Source: Acinetobacter sp. NCu2D-2 | GTDB taxonomy: Bacteria > Pseudomonadota > Gammaproteobacteria > Pseudomonadales > Moraxellaceae | Direction: 5' to 3' | Length of the DNA: 64,000 nucleotides | NCBI RefSeq assembly: GCF_001647675.1 | Contig: NZ_CP015594.1 | Coordinates: forward strand, 2,232,001 to 2,296,000 | Shown: in pieces, positions 17,833-28,300 of the stretch | Position numbering within the stretch: the first letter of the stretch is position 1 | How the letters are laid out: each line of letters opens with the position of its first letter | Translations under genes and position numbers: made by a program | The notes under the pieces: generated by a model | Told to the model about the DNA's origin: nothing | Databases searched by the model: none | Seen by the model: only the letters and a program-made list of their open reading frames with translations

Positions 17833-18738
17833 TTAGAGATTGAGTACGCGTTTAGGGATCAGGCGTTTTTTATCGTTAATTTCTGCCAATCCTAAACATT
17901 TTTCCCCATCAAAAACTAACACCTGTGGCTCTGCTGCATGTTCAATATTACTTTCCATACCACGGCTAAAAGATTCTCCGCGACCTTCAGGCACCTGAAC
18001 CTGTGGCAAATGTTGAACCGGTGCATACGCAGGCAAGAGCAATGCTTCACGTTCTTGTTCGGTCAAGCTTTCCAAATATTCAATGGTATATGTAGGAATC
18101 AGATCAAATAGACCGGTTTTGGTACGGTGCAAATAGGTTAAATGCCCATACGTGCCTAGAGCTTTGGCAATATCTTCACCAAGCACACGGATATACGTGC
18201 CTTTTGAACAAGTTACATCAAGGGTAATACTGTTTTCAGTCCATGATAAAAGTTCAATCGCTGAAATGGTAATTGGACGCACTTCACGTTCAATTTCAAT
18301 GCCTTGACGCGCTAGCTCGTATAAAGGACGACCTTCTTTTTTTAATGCCGAATACATCGGTGGCACTTGTTGAATATCACCCACAAACTTTGCAAGTGTC
18401 TCTTGAATGAATTGCTCTGAAAGTTCAGGGACTGCTTTTTCTAAAAGCACTTCACCCTCAACATCACCCGTTGTGGTGCTATGTCCAAGTTGGATCGTGG
18501 TTTGGTAGCGTTTAACTGAGTCGAGTAAATAATGCGAAAACTTGGTCGCTTCACCCAAACAAATTGGCAATAAACCTGAAGCGAGTGGATCTAGCGCGCC
18601 GGTATGTCCTGCTTTTTGTGCACGATACAACCATCGCACTTTTTGCAACGCGCCATTTGAGCTAATACCCAAAGGTTTATTGAGTAGAAATACACCGCTG
18701 ATATGACGACGCTGAATTTTAGGAGATGATGCTTTCAT
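17833..18738 (-). CDS. truB: tRNA pseudouridine-55 synthase
   Basis: 301 residues. [40 protein letters not shown] with catalytic Asp50, [22 protein letters not shown] and the late PUA-like C-terminus are diagnostic. It isomerises U55 in the T loop of tRNAs. In many gammaproteobacteria truB follows rbfA; here it does not. Confidence 0.95.
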   Translation of the reverse strand: MKASSPKIQRRHISGVFLLNKPLGISSNGALQKVRWLYRAQKAGHTGALDPLASGLLPICLGEATKFSHYLLDSVKRYQTTIQLGHSTTTGDVEGEVLLEKAVPELSEQFIQETLAKFVGDIQQVPPMYSALKKEGRPLYELARQGIEIEREVRPITISAIELLSWTENSITLDVTCSKGTYIRVLGEDIAKALGTYGHLTYLHRTKTGLFDLIPTYTIEYLESLTEQEREALLLPAYAPVQHLPQVQVPEGRGESFSRGMESNIEHAAEPQVLVFDGEKCLGLAEINDKKRLIPKRVLNL

Positions 18739-18895
18739 GACAAAAAATCAGACAATATAAAAAATTGGCGCAATGGTAAAACCCTGATGAATTATTTACA
18801 ACTTTTCTATGTTATTCGAAACGATTTATGGCATATTGAGCCGATTAAAAATTGCTAAAAAATTCTGAAATAATTAAAAATTAGGTGCATAGGAT

Positions 18896-19921
18896 ATGCA
18901 GAAATATAAAATTTGGATCATTATTGCCATCATCCTCGCTTGTTTAGTGGGTCTGATTATGTGGTTAGCACCATCGAAGGATCAACGTGCACAGGATGCC
19001 GACCTCAGCCCCGAAAGCAGTATTGAACAGTCCCAATTGGCGGCTTTAAATTCAGGATCAGACAGTATATTTCCAAGTCGTAGCCAACAAGATACTGAAA
19101 TTAATTGCCAGATGCAGCTAGATGCCGGTAATCGTTTGATTGTGAATGAACTTACCCGCAATTGTTTTGAATATTTTATTACCCAATACGGCGAAAAATC
19201 CTTAGAAAAAATTCAGAAAGACTTTAAGACATATATTAGCCAAAACCACAAAGAACCGGCATTGTCACAAATTATTGATTTATGGACGCGCTATATCGAT
19301 TACCGCAAATCTTTAGGTGAAATCACTGCCCCCGCTGGTCTTAATCAAGAAGATCCTGCTTACTACCGCAGTATTTATAATAGTACCCAAAGTCTAAGAA
19401 AACGCTTCTTCTCCAATTATGAAATTGAAGGATTATTTGGCACAGAAGACACCTATCATGAATATACCTTAGATCGTATGGCAGTTTTGGATGATAAAAA
19501 TTTAACTGAAGCACAAAAAGCTGAAAAACTAAAAGCCTTATTCGATGCCCTTCCAGAGGATTGGAAAGAAAACCTTGAACAGATCAATAAACTCGATGAT
19601 TTACGTAAGCTGACAGCCGACATTAAAGCGCGCGGTGGCTCAAGCGAAGATATCCGTCAGATGCGACTTAAATTGGTCGGGCCTGAGGCAACCCAACGTT
19701 TAGAGAATCTCGACAGTGAACGTGTGCAATGGAAAAACAGCGTTAATCAATATCTATCCGAGCGAGATCAAATTGTAAAAAGCACGATGAGTGATTCAGC
19801 AAAACAACAAGCAATTCAACAGCTACGTAATCAGCACTTTAATAAACCGGAAGATAAATTACGTATTGAAACTTTTGAGCAAGTGCATGATCAGGGTGGC
19901 AAATTACCTTTTGCTGATTAA
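18896..19921 (+). CDS. lifO: Lipase-specific foldase (lipase chaperone)
   Basis: 341 residues with a single N-terminal transmembrane anchor (WIIIAIILACLVGLIMWLA), a variable Ser/Gln-rich linker, and a long all-helical periplasmic domain. The foldase signature, usually RxxFDYxLSAxGE, appears as LTRNCFEYFITQYGEKSL. It folds secreted family I lipases in the periplasm. In Acinetobacter the foldase gene lies upstream of the lipase, as here. With four lipases downstream, one chaperone may serve several clients. Confidence 0.9.
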   Translation: MQKYKIWIIIAIILACLVGLIMWLAPSKDQRAQDADLSPESSIEQSQLAALNSGSDSIFPSRSQQDTEINCQMQLDAGNRLIVNELTRNCFEYFITQYGEKSLEKIQKDFKTYISQNHKEPALSQIIDLWTRYIDYRKSLGEITAPAGLNQEDPAYYRSIYNSTQSLRKRFFSNYEIEGLFGTEDTYHEYTLDRMAVLDDKNLTEAQKAEKLKALFDALPEDWKENLEQINKLDDLRKLTADIKARGGSSEDIRQMRLKLVGPEATQRLENLDSERVQWKNSVNQYLSERDQIVKSTMSDSAKQQAIQQLRNQHFNKPEDKLRIETFEQVHDQGGKLPFAD

Positions 19922-20299
19922 GCAGCCCTTTTTATATAGAACTCACTTAACTAAAATACAGCCTTTTATTTTGAAACCGCGAATATACTGATTTCGCGGT
20001 TTTTTTTGTCTTATTTTTTATCCCACATAAATGTTACCAATTATGTCTGTAAATCATAAATTACTTAATTAATTTCAAACACTTATAATTAACTTAAAAA
20101 TACTTCAACTTAATATGCTGACTTTCCCGACCAACGTACAGGTGCTGTCCTGAAATGACATGGTTTTCACAGCATAAGCTGAAAAAATAAGCGCCTGAAA
20201 ATAATTAAAACATGAACTGGCAAAACCACCTATGCCACTTCTCAGGCCCTATAAACACAATTCGATCACCCATTAAAAATACATAAAGGATTATTCAAT
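19922..20299. other. Intergenic region upstream of the lipase array
   Basis: About 380 bp without an ORF. The first part holds the foldase terminator (19974-20005). The rest is AT-rich and probably carries the promoter and leader of the first lipase gene. I could not assign a convincing -35/-10 pair or operator. Confidence 0.45.
19974..20005 (+). terminator. Terminator after the lipase foldase gene
   Basis: AAACCGCGA pairs with TCGCGGTTT, followed by eight T. The foldase and the first lipase are therefore separate transcripts. Confidence 0.85.
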
Positions 20300-21310
20300 A
20301 TGCGAAGTTTTTTAAAAATTGCGACCCCGCTAACCCTTGGGCTTAGCACTGCTTTCGCCACTGGCTTAAGTACAGAAACGAGTGCTGCTGTAAATGCGGT
20401 ACAAGTGGTTGAAAAAGCAAAATCTGACTATGCCAAAACCAAATATCCAATTTTAATGGTACACGGTTGGTTAGGTTGGCAACGTATGGGCACCAATACC
20501 ATTGGACTGGATTATTGGTATCAAATTTTGCCAGACATGGCACGCAATGGGTCTACAGTTTTTGCAGCTCAGCTCTCTCCTGCCAATACCACAGCACATC
20601 GTGGTGAACAACTCATTCAACAGGTTGAAGATGTGTTGGCCATTACAGGTAAGCCAAAACTGAATTTAATTGGTCACTCACATGGTGGACCAACAGTGCT
20701 TTATGTTGCACAGACCAAACCTCAATACATTGCTTCGATCACAGGCGTTGCTGGTACATATCACGGTTCTAAAGTTGCCGATGACATCCAAAACAGTTCT
20801 TTACTGCGAACTGCATTTAATATTGTTGGTGATTATCTGCTTGGTCCACTGATTGCCTTAGCGCAATTGAAACCTGAATTAGAAATTAACTTTGATGCCT
20901 CGATGAAATCGCTCACTCAAACGGGTTCTAAAAGCTTCAATGACACTGTAGCTCAAAATGCAGTAAAAGATGGCGTACTTGCAGCAACTGAAAATTGCAA
21001 TAAAAACTTAAAAACCAAGGACAGTAAAGGGATCTATTACTACTCATGGACTGGGGTGGCTCAAGCGACCAACGCTTTAGATATCGATACCATCTTGATG
21101 CAACTCGGTCCTTTATCTTATGGCAATAAAGATAATGACGGTATGGTGTCACGTTGCAGTGCATATATCGGCAAGGTCATCAACGACAACTACAGACTTA
21201 ATCATACCGACCTTGCCAATATGATGTTTGGTCTGACAGGTTTACTAGCGCCTGATCCAGTTGCAACTTATCGCCAACATGCCAACCGTTTAAAACTACA
21301 AGGTTTATAA
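20300..21310 (+). CDS. Secreted triacylglycerol lipase, copy 1
   Basis: 336 residues with a Sec signal peptide. Lipase fold landmarks: oxyanion strand YPILMVHGWLG, nucleophile elbow IGHSHGG with Ser127, catalytic Asp in DNDGMVSRCSAYIG and catalytic His in LNHTDLAN. Two conserved cysteines (ENC, SRC) form the expected disulphide of Pseudomonas-type family I lipases. It ends HANRLKLQGL, a tail shared by copies 2 and 3. It is the most diverged of the four at the Asp-His loop (HTDLAN instead of HxDEVN). Confidence 0.9.
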   Translation: MRSFLKIATPLTLGLSTAFATGLSTETSAAVNAVQVVEKAKSDYAKTKYPILMVHGWLGWQRMGTNTIGLDYWYQILPDMARNGSTVFAAQLSPANTTAHRGEQLIQQVEDVLAITGKPKLNLIGHSHGGPTVLYVAQTKPQYIASITGVAGTYHGSKVADDIQNSSLLRTAFNIVGDYLLGPLIALAQLKPELEINFDASMKSLTQTGSKSFNDTVAQNAVKDGVLAATENCNKNLKTKDSKGIYYYSWTGVAQATNALDIDTILMQLGPLSYGNKDNDGMVSRCSAYIGKVINDNYRLNHTDLANMMFGLTGLLAPDPVATYRQHANRLKLQGL

Positions 21311-21318
21311 GCAAACTC

Positions 21319-21347
21319 GCGCCTTTATCCTCTAGATAAAGGCGTTT
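21319..21347 (+). terminator. Hairpin terminator after lipase 1
   Basis: CGCCTTTATC pairs with GATAAAGGCG, followed by TTTTAAA. Confidence 0.75.
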
Positions 21348-21392
21348 TAAATACGCTTTATCACCCCAATGTAAAATGGATGCGTAGCCACA

Positions 21393-22355
21393 ATGAAAAC
21401 AATATTTACGCTTGGTGCATTGAGCTTTATGTTTAGCTCGCTGGTTCATGCTTCAGCATTACAGGACTATAAAACCAATTTTGTCATGTCGACTTATGCC
21501 AAGACGCAATATCCAATTATATTTGTTCATGGCTTTGGTTTGGGTTTTAACAGGATTGGTACAGATCGCATTGGCTTAGATTATTGGTACCAAATTCCAC
21601 AAGATTTAAGTCGTCATGGTGCACGTGTATTTGCTGCTGAACTCTCTGCTGTGGGTTCCAATGGAATTCGTGGTGAACAACTGTTACAGCAAATTGATGA
21701 AGTCTTGGCAATTACAGGGAAAACTAAAGTCAATTTAATTGGTCATAGCCAAGGTGGCCCAACCATTCAATATATTGAGGGTGTAGCACCTCAAAAAGCA
21801 GCTTCCCTGACTGCTATTGCTGGCGCAATGAAAGGCACACCTGTCTTTATCAATGCAGCTAAAACACCGCTACTTGAACCATTTATTCAGGCATTTGGCA
21901 CACTACTGGGCTATGCCATGAACGTGTTAACAACCAATCGATATCCTGTCGACATTGAAGCAGCACTCGATGCAATGAATCCAAATCGTATCGATAGTTT
22001 TAACACGAAATATGGCTCAAGTGCTATTCCAAAAGACTGCAAGTCACAAGGGACAAAACGTACAAGCAATGGGATTTATCATTATTCATGGATGGGCAAT
22101 CGACAAGTCACCAATCCACTGGATGTTATCGAAAGTACTGTGGTCAGCTTAGGTGGAACCTTTTTAAAAGGTGAAGCCAATGATGGTGCATTACCTTTAT
22201 GTAGTGGTCGCTATGGGCAGATTATTCGACAAGATTATTATCACAATCATTTTGATGAAGTAAATCAGTTCTTTGGCATTTTATCTCCTTTTGCACAAGA
22301 CCCGATTGGATTGTATCGCCAACATGCCAACCGTTTAAAACTACAAGGTTTATAA
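21393..22355 (+). CDS. Secreted triacylglycerol lipase, copy 2
   Basis: 320 residues: signal peptide MKTIFTLGALSFMFSSLVHA, YPIIFVHGFGLG, nucleophile motif IGHSQGG, catalytic Asp in EANDGALPLCSGRYG, His in HNHFDEVNQ, and the shared end HANRLKLQGL. The calcium-loop HFDEVNQ is intact. GHSQGG, rather than GHSHGG as in the other three, marks it as a distinct branch of the array. Confidence 0.9.
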   Translation: MKTIFTLGALSFMFSSLVHASALQDYKTNFVMSTYAKTQYPIIFVHGFGLGFNRIGTDRIGLDYWYQIPQDLSRHGARVFAAELSAVGSNGIRGEQLLQQIDEVLAITGKTKVNLIGHSQGGPTIQYIEGVAPQKAASLTAIAGAMKGTPVFINAAKTPLLEPFIQAFGTLLGYAMNVLTTNRYPVDIEAALDAMNPNRIDSFNTKYGSSAIPKDCKSQGTKRTSNGIYHYSWMGNRQVTNPLDVIESTVVSLGGTFLKGEANDGALPLCSGRYGQIIRQDYYHNHFDEVNQFFGILSPFAQDPIGLYRQHANRLKLQGL

Positions 22356-22463
22356 AGTCTATTTTAAGGAAAGGAATTTTTTAAGATATTTACCCGTGTT
22401 TAAGTCGTTTACACAAGCCTCTATAAAACACAGCATTTTTTATAAAAATCAGCTTTACACTAA

Positions 22464-22485
22464 TTTATGGCTTGGAAAGCCATAA
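22464..22485 (+). terminator. Hairpin in the leader of lipase 3
   Basis: TTTATGGCTT and AAGCCATAAA form a 10-bp stem with a 2-nt gap, 22 nt upstream of the lipase 3 ATG. It may terminate lipase 2 transcripts or act as an attenuator, since it lies close to the next start. A related hairpin with the same TATGGCTT core precedes lipase 4. Confidence 0.5.
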
Positions 22486-22507
22486 AAACAAAAATGAGGA
22501 AATAACA

Positions 22508-23476
22508 ATGAAATATGGACTGTTAAGCCTAGGCTTAATCGCGGCTTCGATGGCAATGTTAACGCAAGCCTCCACACATGCCAGCCAAGTGACAGCTAAA
22601 TCAAACAGCACCTATGCAAAAACCAAATACCCAATTGTGTTCTCACACGGTATGGCTGGTTTTATTCGTATTGGTACCGATCAATTCGGTATGGACTACT
22701 GGTACCAAATCTTGCCTGACCTAGCACGTAATGGCACTAATGTATGGGCAACTCGCGTTTCACCATTTAACTCATCGGAAGTTCGTGGTGAACAACTTCT
22801 TCAACAGGTTCAAGAAATCACAGCAATTACCGGTGCTAAAAAGGTAAACCTAATTGGGCATTCACACGGTGGCCCAACGATTCGTTATGTCGCTGGTGTT
22901 GCGCCACAACTGGTTGCGTCATTAACAGGTGTCGGTGCGCCACATAAAGGTTCTCCTGTTGCAGATTTAATTTTATCTGCTGAAGGTACTCCAATTGAAA
23001 ATCCACTTGTTGGTACAGTGAACTTTGTTTCTAAAGCCATCACATGGGCACAAGGTTTAGATCCAAAAAGCTTCCCACATGATGCACTAGCTGGTGGTAA
23101 AAGCTTAACTCTTGCCGGCTCTGCTGATTTTAATAAACGCTTCCCACTCGGCATGCCAACGACAGCGTGTGGTGAAGGTAAAGCTGTCGATGGTGGGATC
23201 TATAACTATACCTTTACGGGCACAGGTACAGTCACCAACATCTTAGATCCTGATTCAGCACTAAAAGTCACCAGCCTGTTAATTGATAAAGGTAAAAATA
23301 ACGACGGTCTTGTTTCAGTGTGTAGTGCGCGTTTCGGTAAAACCATCCGTGATAATTACAACTGGAACCATATGGATGAAGTGAATATGGTACTTGGCTT
23401 ACGCAATATCTTTGCGCCAGATCCAGTCGATGTCTATCGTCAACATGCCAATCGTTTAAAGCTACAAGGCCTATAA
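22508..23476 (+). CDS. Secreted triacylglycerol lipase, copy 3
   Basis: 322 residues from ATG 22508 (AATGAGGAAATAAC leader). Signal peptide MKYGLLSLGLIAASMAMLTQAS, YPIVFSHGMAGFIRIG, nucleophile IGHSHGG, DGGIYNYTFTGTGTV, catalytic Asp in NNDGLVSVCSARFG, His in WNHMDEVN, ending HANRLKLQGL. It is closest in sequence to lipase 4 and to Pseudomonas-type foldase-dependent lipases. Confidence 0.92.
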   Translation: MKYGLLSLGLIAASMAMLTQASTHASQVTAKSNSTYAKTKYPIVFSHGMAGFIRIGTDQFGMDYWYQILPDLARNGTNVWATRVSPFNSSEVRGEQLLQQVQEITAITGAKKVNLIGHSHGGPTIRYVAGVAPQLVASLTGVGAPHKGSPVADLILSAEGTPIENPLVGTVNFVSKAITWAQGLDPKSFPHDALAGGKSLTLAGSADFNKRFPLGMPTTACGEGKAVDGGIYNYTFTGTGTVTNILDPDSALKVTSLLIDKGKNNDGLVSVCSARFGKTIRDNYNWNHMDEVNMVLGLRNIFAPDPVDVYRQHANRLKLQGL

Positions 23477-23502
23477 AAATTTAAACAAGAAAATAGTCAA
23501 CC

Positions 23503-23536
23503 CAGCGAGTCATATAGGAATGTATGGCTTGCTGTT
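23503..23536 (+). terminator. Wobble-paired hairpin between lipases 3 and 4
   Basis: AGCGAGTCAT can pair with ATGGCTTGCT using two G-U pairs, followed by GTTTTAATT. It ends about 18 nt before the lipase 4 ATG, in the same place as the hairpin before lipase 3. Confidence 0.45.
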
Positions 23537-24497
23537 TTAATTCGGGGAATAAAATGAAAAAATATTGCTTACTGCAAGCTTAATTTTAAGCAGTGGATTT
23601 TTCAACGCACAAGCATCTGAAGCCACTCAAGTCACTGCAAAAGCAACGTCGACTTATGCCAAAACCAAATATCCGATTGTATTTACTCACGGTATGGCAG
23701 GCTTTATACGTGTAGGAACGGATCAGTTTGGTCTAGATTACTGGTATCAAATTCTGCCTGATTTAGCACGTAATGGTGCAAATGTATGGGCAACTCGTGT
23801 TTCACCTTTTAATTTAACAGAAATTCGTGGTGAACAACTGCTTCAGCAAGTCGAAGATATTCGCGCTGTCACAGGTGCTGCTAAAGTGAACCTCATCGGG
23901 CATTCACATGGTGGACCTACGATTCGTTATGTGGCAGGGGTTAAACCACAATATGTTGCATCTTTAACCGGTGTGGGTGCAACCAATAAAGGCTCCCCTG
24001 TCTCAGATCTTATTCTAACCATTCGTGATATTGCACCTGTATTAGAAACGCCTGTAACAACAGTCGTAAATGGTCTGTCTAAAGCGATTACATGGGCTCA
24101 AGGATTAGATCCAAATAGCTATCCACATGATTCCTTGGCAAGTGCGAACAGCTTAAGTACACAAGGCTCAGCTCAATTCGCAAAACAATATCCTTTAGGG
24201 ATGCCTACTACTCAATGTGGTGAAGGTAAGGCTTTAGACGGCGGCATCTATCACTATTCTTTTACTGGTGTAGGGACTGTGACCAATCTACTCGATGTAG
24301 ACTCTATTTTAAAAGCAACCAGTCTTTTAATTGATGGTGGTCGAGATAATGATGGTTTAGTGCCATGTTGCAGCGCTAAATTCGGTAAAACCATTCGCGA
24401 TAACTACAATTGGAATCACCTTGATGAAGTGAACCAAGTCCTAGGTCTAAAAGCACTCTTTGCTCCAGATCCTGTAGACGTCTACCGCCAACATGCC

Positions 24498-24505
24498 AAT
24501 CGTTT
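24498..24505 (+). repeat. Target-site duplication of IS66 element 1 (left copy)
   Basis: AATCGTTT, repeated exactly at 29362-29369 after the right inverted repeat. Confidence 0.95.
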
Positions 24506-24556
24506 GTAAGCGTCCGCTGAACACACCTTATGAATTCATCCTATAAGCCTTAATTT

Positions 24557-24584
24557 AGTCCCCACTTAAAAACAAGTGGGGACT
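24557..24584 (+). promoter_or_regulatory. Hairpin ahead of IS66 tnpA
   Basis: A perfect 11-bp stem AGTCCCCACTT / AAGTGGGGACT with a 6-nt loop, ending 7 nt before the tnpA ATG. The second IS66 copy has the same structure (50995-51022) with one compensated G-U pair and one mismatch. Position suggests control of transposase expression, for example by masking the ribosome site in read-through transcripts. Confidence 0.6.
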
Positions 24585-24591
24585 AAAATTT

Positions 24592-24975
24592 ATGACTACA
24601 AATCACCAGACATCCATCGCATCTCTTGCGAAAAAACGAAGAACATACAGTGCTGAATTTAAACAGCAGATCGTTCAGGCTTGTAAAGCACCGAACGTTT
24701 TAATTGCTTCGGTCGCTTTGCAACATGGATTGAATACAAATCTTGTATCCAAATGGATTCGCTTAATTGATGGTAAGCCAGGGAATGATCGCTCACCACT
24801 ACCGAATAAACCTGCATTTATTGCCTTATCTTGCTCTGCACCATTAGATCCTACTCCTACTGACATGTTAACGGTTCAAATTACTTTACCCCACTCAAAA
24901 GCAGAAATTGGCTTGAAATGGCAAGTATCAGAAATATCTACTTTAGCAGAATTACTCAAGGCACTTGCAACATGA
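24592..24975 (+). CDS. tnpA: IS66 accessory protein TnpA, element 1
   Basis: 127 residues, helix-turn-helix protein of the IS66 TnpA/orf1 family (RRTYSAEFKQQIVQACKAPNVLIASVALQHGLNTNLVSKWIRL). Its TGA overlaps the tnpB ATG in an ATGA, implying translational coupling. It is clearly diverged from the TnpA of element 2, roughly half identical by eye, while the downstream genes are nearly identical. Confidence 0.9.
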   Translation: MTTNHQTSIASLAKKRRTYSAEFKQQIVQACKAPNVLIASVALQHGLNTNLVSKWIRLIDGKPGNDRSPLPNKPAFIALSCSAPLDPTPTDMLTVQITLPHSKAEIGLKWQVSEISTLAELLKALAT

Positions 24976-25307
24976 TCCGCATTGATGAAATCTGGCTTTC
25001 TACCCAACCTCTGGATATGCGAGCAGGGATGGATACTGTCATGGCTCAGGTGGTGAGAGCCTTTGGCTACATTAAACCGCATTGTGCTTACCTGTTCTGT
25101 AATAAACGTGGCCATCGCATGAAAGTGCTGGTACATGATGGACTGGGCATCTGGCTGTGTGCCCGGCGGCTGGAACAGGGAAAATTCCACTGGGCGCAGG
25201 TTCACCAGGGTGAAAGCATGGCGATCAGTCCGGAACAGTTACAAGCACTGATCCAGGGTTTACCTTGGCAGCGCATTGGACGACAGCAGGTGGTGACGAT
25301 GCTTTAA
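24972..25307 (+). CDS. tnpB: IS66 accessory protein TnpB, element 1
   Basis: 111 residues starting MIRIDEIWLSTQPLDMRAGMDT, the IS66 Orf2 (TnpB) family with its YLFCNKRGHRMKVLVHDGLGIWLCARRLEQGKF core. ATG 24972 overlaps the tnpA stop. Required with TnpA for transposition of this family; the biochemical role is not known. Confidence 0.92.
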   Translation: MIRIDEIWLSTQPLDMRAGMDTVMAQVVRAFGYIKPHCAYLFCNKRGHRMKVLVHDGLGIWLCARRLEQGKFHWAQVHQGESMAISPEQLQALIQGLPWQRIGRQQVVTML

Positions 25308-25381
25308 ACCAGGCTGGTCCATTCTGCTATTCTCCAAACGTTCTATTTCCTCTGCGTCATGACCTCAGGCATACTGCGGTC

Positions 25382-28300
25382 ATGAATACGCTGCCAGACT
25401 TAAGCCAACTGACCCATGAACAACTGCTGGAATTTACCAGACAGTTGGCAATGCAGCATCAGTCTCTGGCACAATCAAATCAAGAATTAGAAAAATCAAA
25501 CCAGCAATTGGATGCCAAAGTTCAGCATCTTTCTATTCTCAATCAAAAATACGAGCATGAACTGGCGCTGTTTAAACAGCACAAATTCGGTAGTAAAAAC
25601 GAACATCTCACCGCAAAACAAATCCATCTGTGGGATGAGGCGGTCGAAGAAGATATCGCAGCAGTTGATTTGGAACTGGAGCGGCTGAATGCAGATAAAA
25701 CCGATGCATCGACAGAGAAAGCCACAGTCAACAAACCTAAACGTCGACTGCTGCCCGATCATCTACACACCATCCGTATTGAGCATGAACCTGCATCAAC
25801 CCAATGCAGTTGTGGCTGCCAGTTACGTCGTATCGGCGAAGATATCAGTGAAAAACTGCATTTCAGACCGGCACAGTTCTACAAGGAACAGCATGTCCGT
25901 GGCAAATGGGTCTGTGATCAGTGTGACACCCTGACTCAGCAAGCGATGCCTGCCTATGTGATTGATAAAGGCATTGCTTCACCTGAACTGCTCAGCCATG
26001 TGCTGGTATCGAAGTATGCCGATCATTTACCGCTGTACCGTCAACGTCTGATCTATCAGCGGGCGGGAATCGAGCTTTCTAGATCAACGTTATCTGACTG
26101 GATAGGTCGCTGCGGTGTGGAACTGGAACCTCTGGCCAATGCCTTAAAACAGGTGGTGCTGCAACAGCGGGTGATCCATGCCGATGAAACGCCGGTCACC
26201 ATCATGCGGATGGGTGAGAATGATAAAAAACCGAAGAAAGGTTATGTCTGGGCCTATGCCACTACACAGTACAATCCAGTTCAGGCGGTGATCTATGACT
26301 TTCAGGATAGTCGTTCAGGCCAGCATGCTGCAGAGTTCTTGAAAGGCTGGCAGGGCAATCTAGTCTGTGATGATTACAGTGGTTATAAAGCACGCTTTAA
26401 ATCAGGCCAGGTCATCGAGGTGGGCTGCATGGCCCATGCACGTCGTAAATTCCATGAACTGCATGTGACCGGGAAAAGTCAGGTCGCTGCACAGGCATTG
26501 GTGCTGATTCAGAAACTGTATGCGATAGAAGCAGAACTCAGGAAAAAGACCGATGGTACAGTGGAAGACCGCCGCGAATACCGACAACAGCATAGTCAAC
26601 CAGTGATGCAACAACTATATGAATGGCTCAACCAACATCAACTGACGGTACCATCGAGTTCTCCAACCGCCAAGGCGATCAATTACACTCTGAAGCGTTG
26701 GCCAGCCTTAAGCCGCTATCTGGATGATGGCAATTTACCTATAGATAATAATTGGGTTGAGGTGCGACACGAAGTCGCTTAATGAAGTTGTTCCCCCTGC
26801 GGGAACCACCCGTGTCACCGGGTGAATCTAGAAGGCTGAATAAAGAGCGCCTTCGACAATGTAACGAGGCACCGCAAGGTGCGGGGTATCAATCGTGAGA
26901 GGCGTACCCTTCTGGCAGCCATAGCCGGACAAGGGCTAGATAATCGGTATGGTGAACACATGTGAATCTGCGTAACGATCGTTAAGTTGAACGAGCGGAA
27001 ATGGCTGATACGCTCGAACCAAAACGGTAATGGAGGTGGGAATTGCGTCTTTCGACTACGCATTCGTGACCCATACGCCTCCCGGTCGATAGCAGGCACC
27101 TAAGCCGATGTACTTCAGTAAGCGGAACGTGGAAATCCCGTATTACTCCCATTGGGAAAGCAGTTTGCAAAAACTGCCCATGGTGATGCGGGCGAAGGAA
27201 CGAGGAAAAAGCGAATGCCAGTCTGTAATGGGTTGGATAGAGGTTGAAACATTACCCCACGCGAAAGCGGGCTGACGTCCTTATGGTCTCTCATCACAAG
27301 AGAGTGTGTAGAACCCTTTTAATGGAGGGAGAGCAAATGAATGCAGCAGTATCAGCGTGTGCACCTTCCAGCACATCGTGGGACAGCATCGATTGGATTG
27401 CTGTACAGCGTCATGTCAGAGGGCTGCAAGCGCGTATTGTGAAGGCGGTACAAGACGGCAGGCATAACAAGGCGAAAGCTTTGCAATGGCTGCTGACTCA
27501 CTCGTTTAGTGGCAAAGCATTGGCCGTCAAACGAGTGTCTGAAAACAAAGGCAAAAACACGGCTGGGGTCGACAAGGTGACTTGGAATACACCCAAGGCC
27601 AAGACCGGTGCGATGATGTCGTTGAAGAGGCGAGGTTACACGCCCCTTCCGCTTCGGAGAGTCCTTATTCCGAAGAAAAATGGCAAGATGAGACCTCTCG
27701 GGATACCCACGATGAAATGCCGGGCCATGCAGGCGCTCCATCTGCTGGCTTTGGAACCCATCGCGGAGACCATCGCTGATCGGAACTCTTATGGGTTCAG
27801 ACCGCAACGCTCAACCGCGGATGCTGCAGCACAGTGCTTTGGTGTGCTGTCAAGAAAAGTAAGTGCGGAGTGGGTGCTAGAGGGTGACATTCAAGGCTGT
27901 TTCGACAATATCAGCCATGACTGGATGATCGCCAACCTCCCAATGGACAAGGTGATTCTACGGAAATGGCTCAAAGCCGGTTACGTCTACCAAAGCAAGC
28001 TGTTTCCCAGTCTTTCCGGAACACCGCAAGGAGGTATTATCTCCCCGGTGCTGGCCAACATGACCTTGGACGGACTGGAAACGATGCTGGCTAAGAGGTT
28101 CTCTAACGCCAAATGGACAGGCAAAAAGCTGCAACTGGTACGGTATGCGGATGATTTCATCATCACGGGGTATTCTAAAGAGTGGCTCGAAAATGAAGTT
28201 CGTCCTGCCGTGGTTGAATTTCTGGCGCAGCGCGGTCTCGTGCTCTCTCAGGAAAAGACCAAAATCACGCACATAGGGAACGGGTTCGATTTTCTTGGCT

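Noticed and set aside
23565..23575. TTG at 23565 as the true start of lipase 4
   Set aside because: It lacks a ribosome site and cuts the basic start of the signal peptide, while ATG plus one A gives a complete leader like the paralogues. Kept only as a weak possibility.
26815..27297. Short ORFs on the minus strand in the intron 5-prime region, duplicated at 53273-53755
   Set aside because: They lie in the ribozyme RNA, have no family resemblance, and are duplicated only because the intron is.
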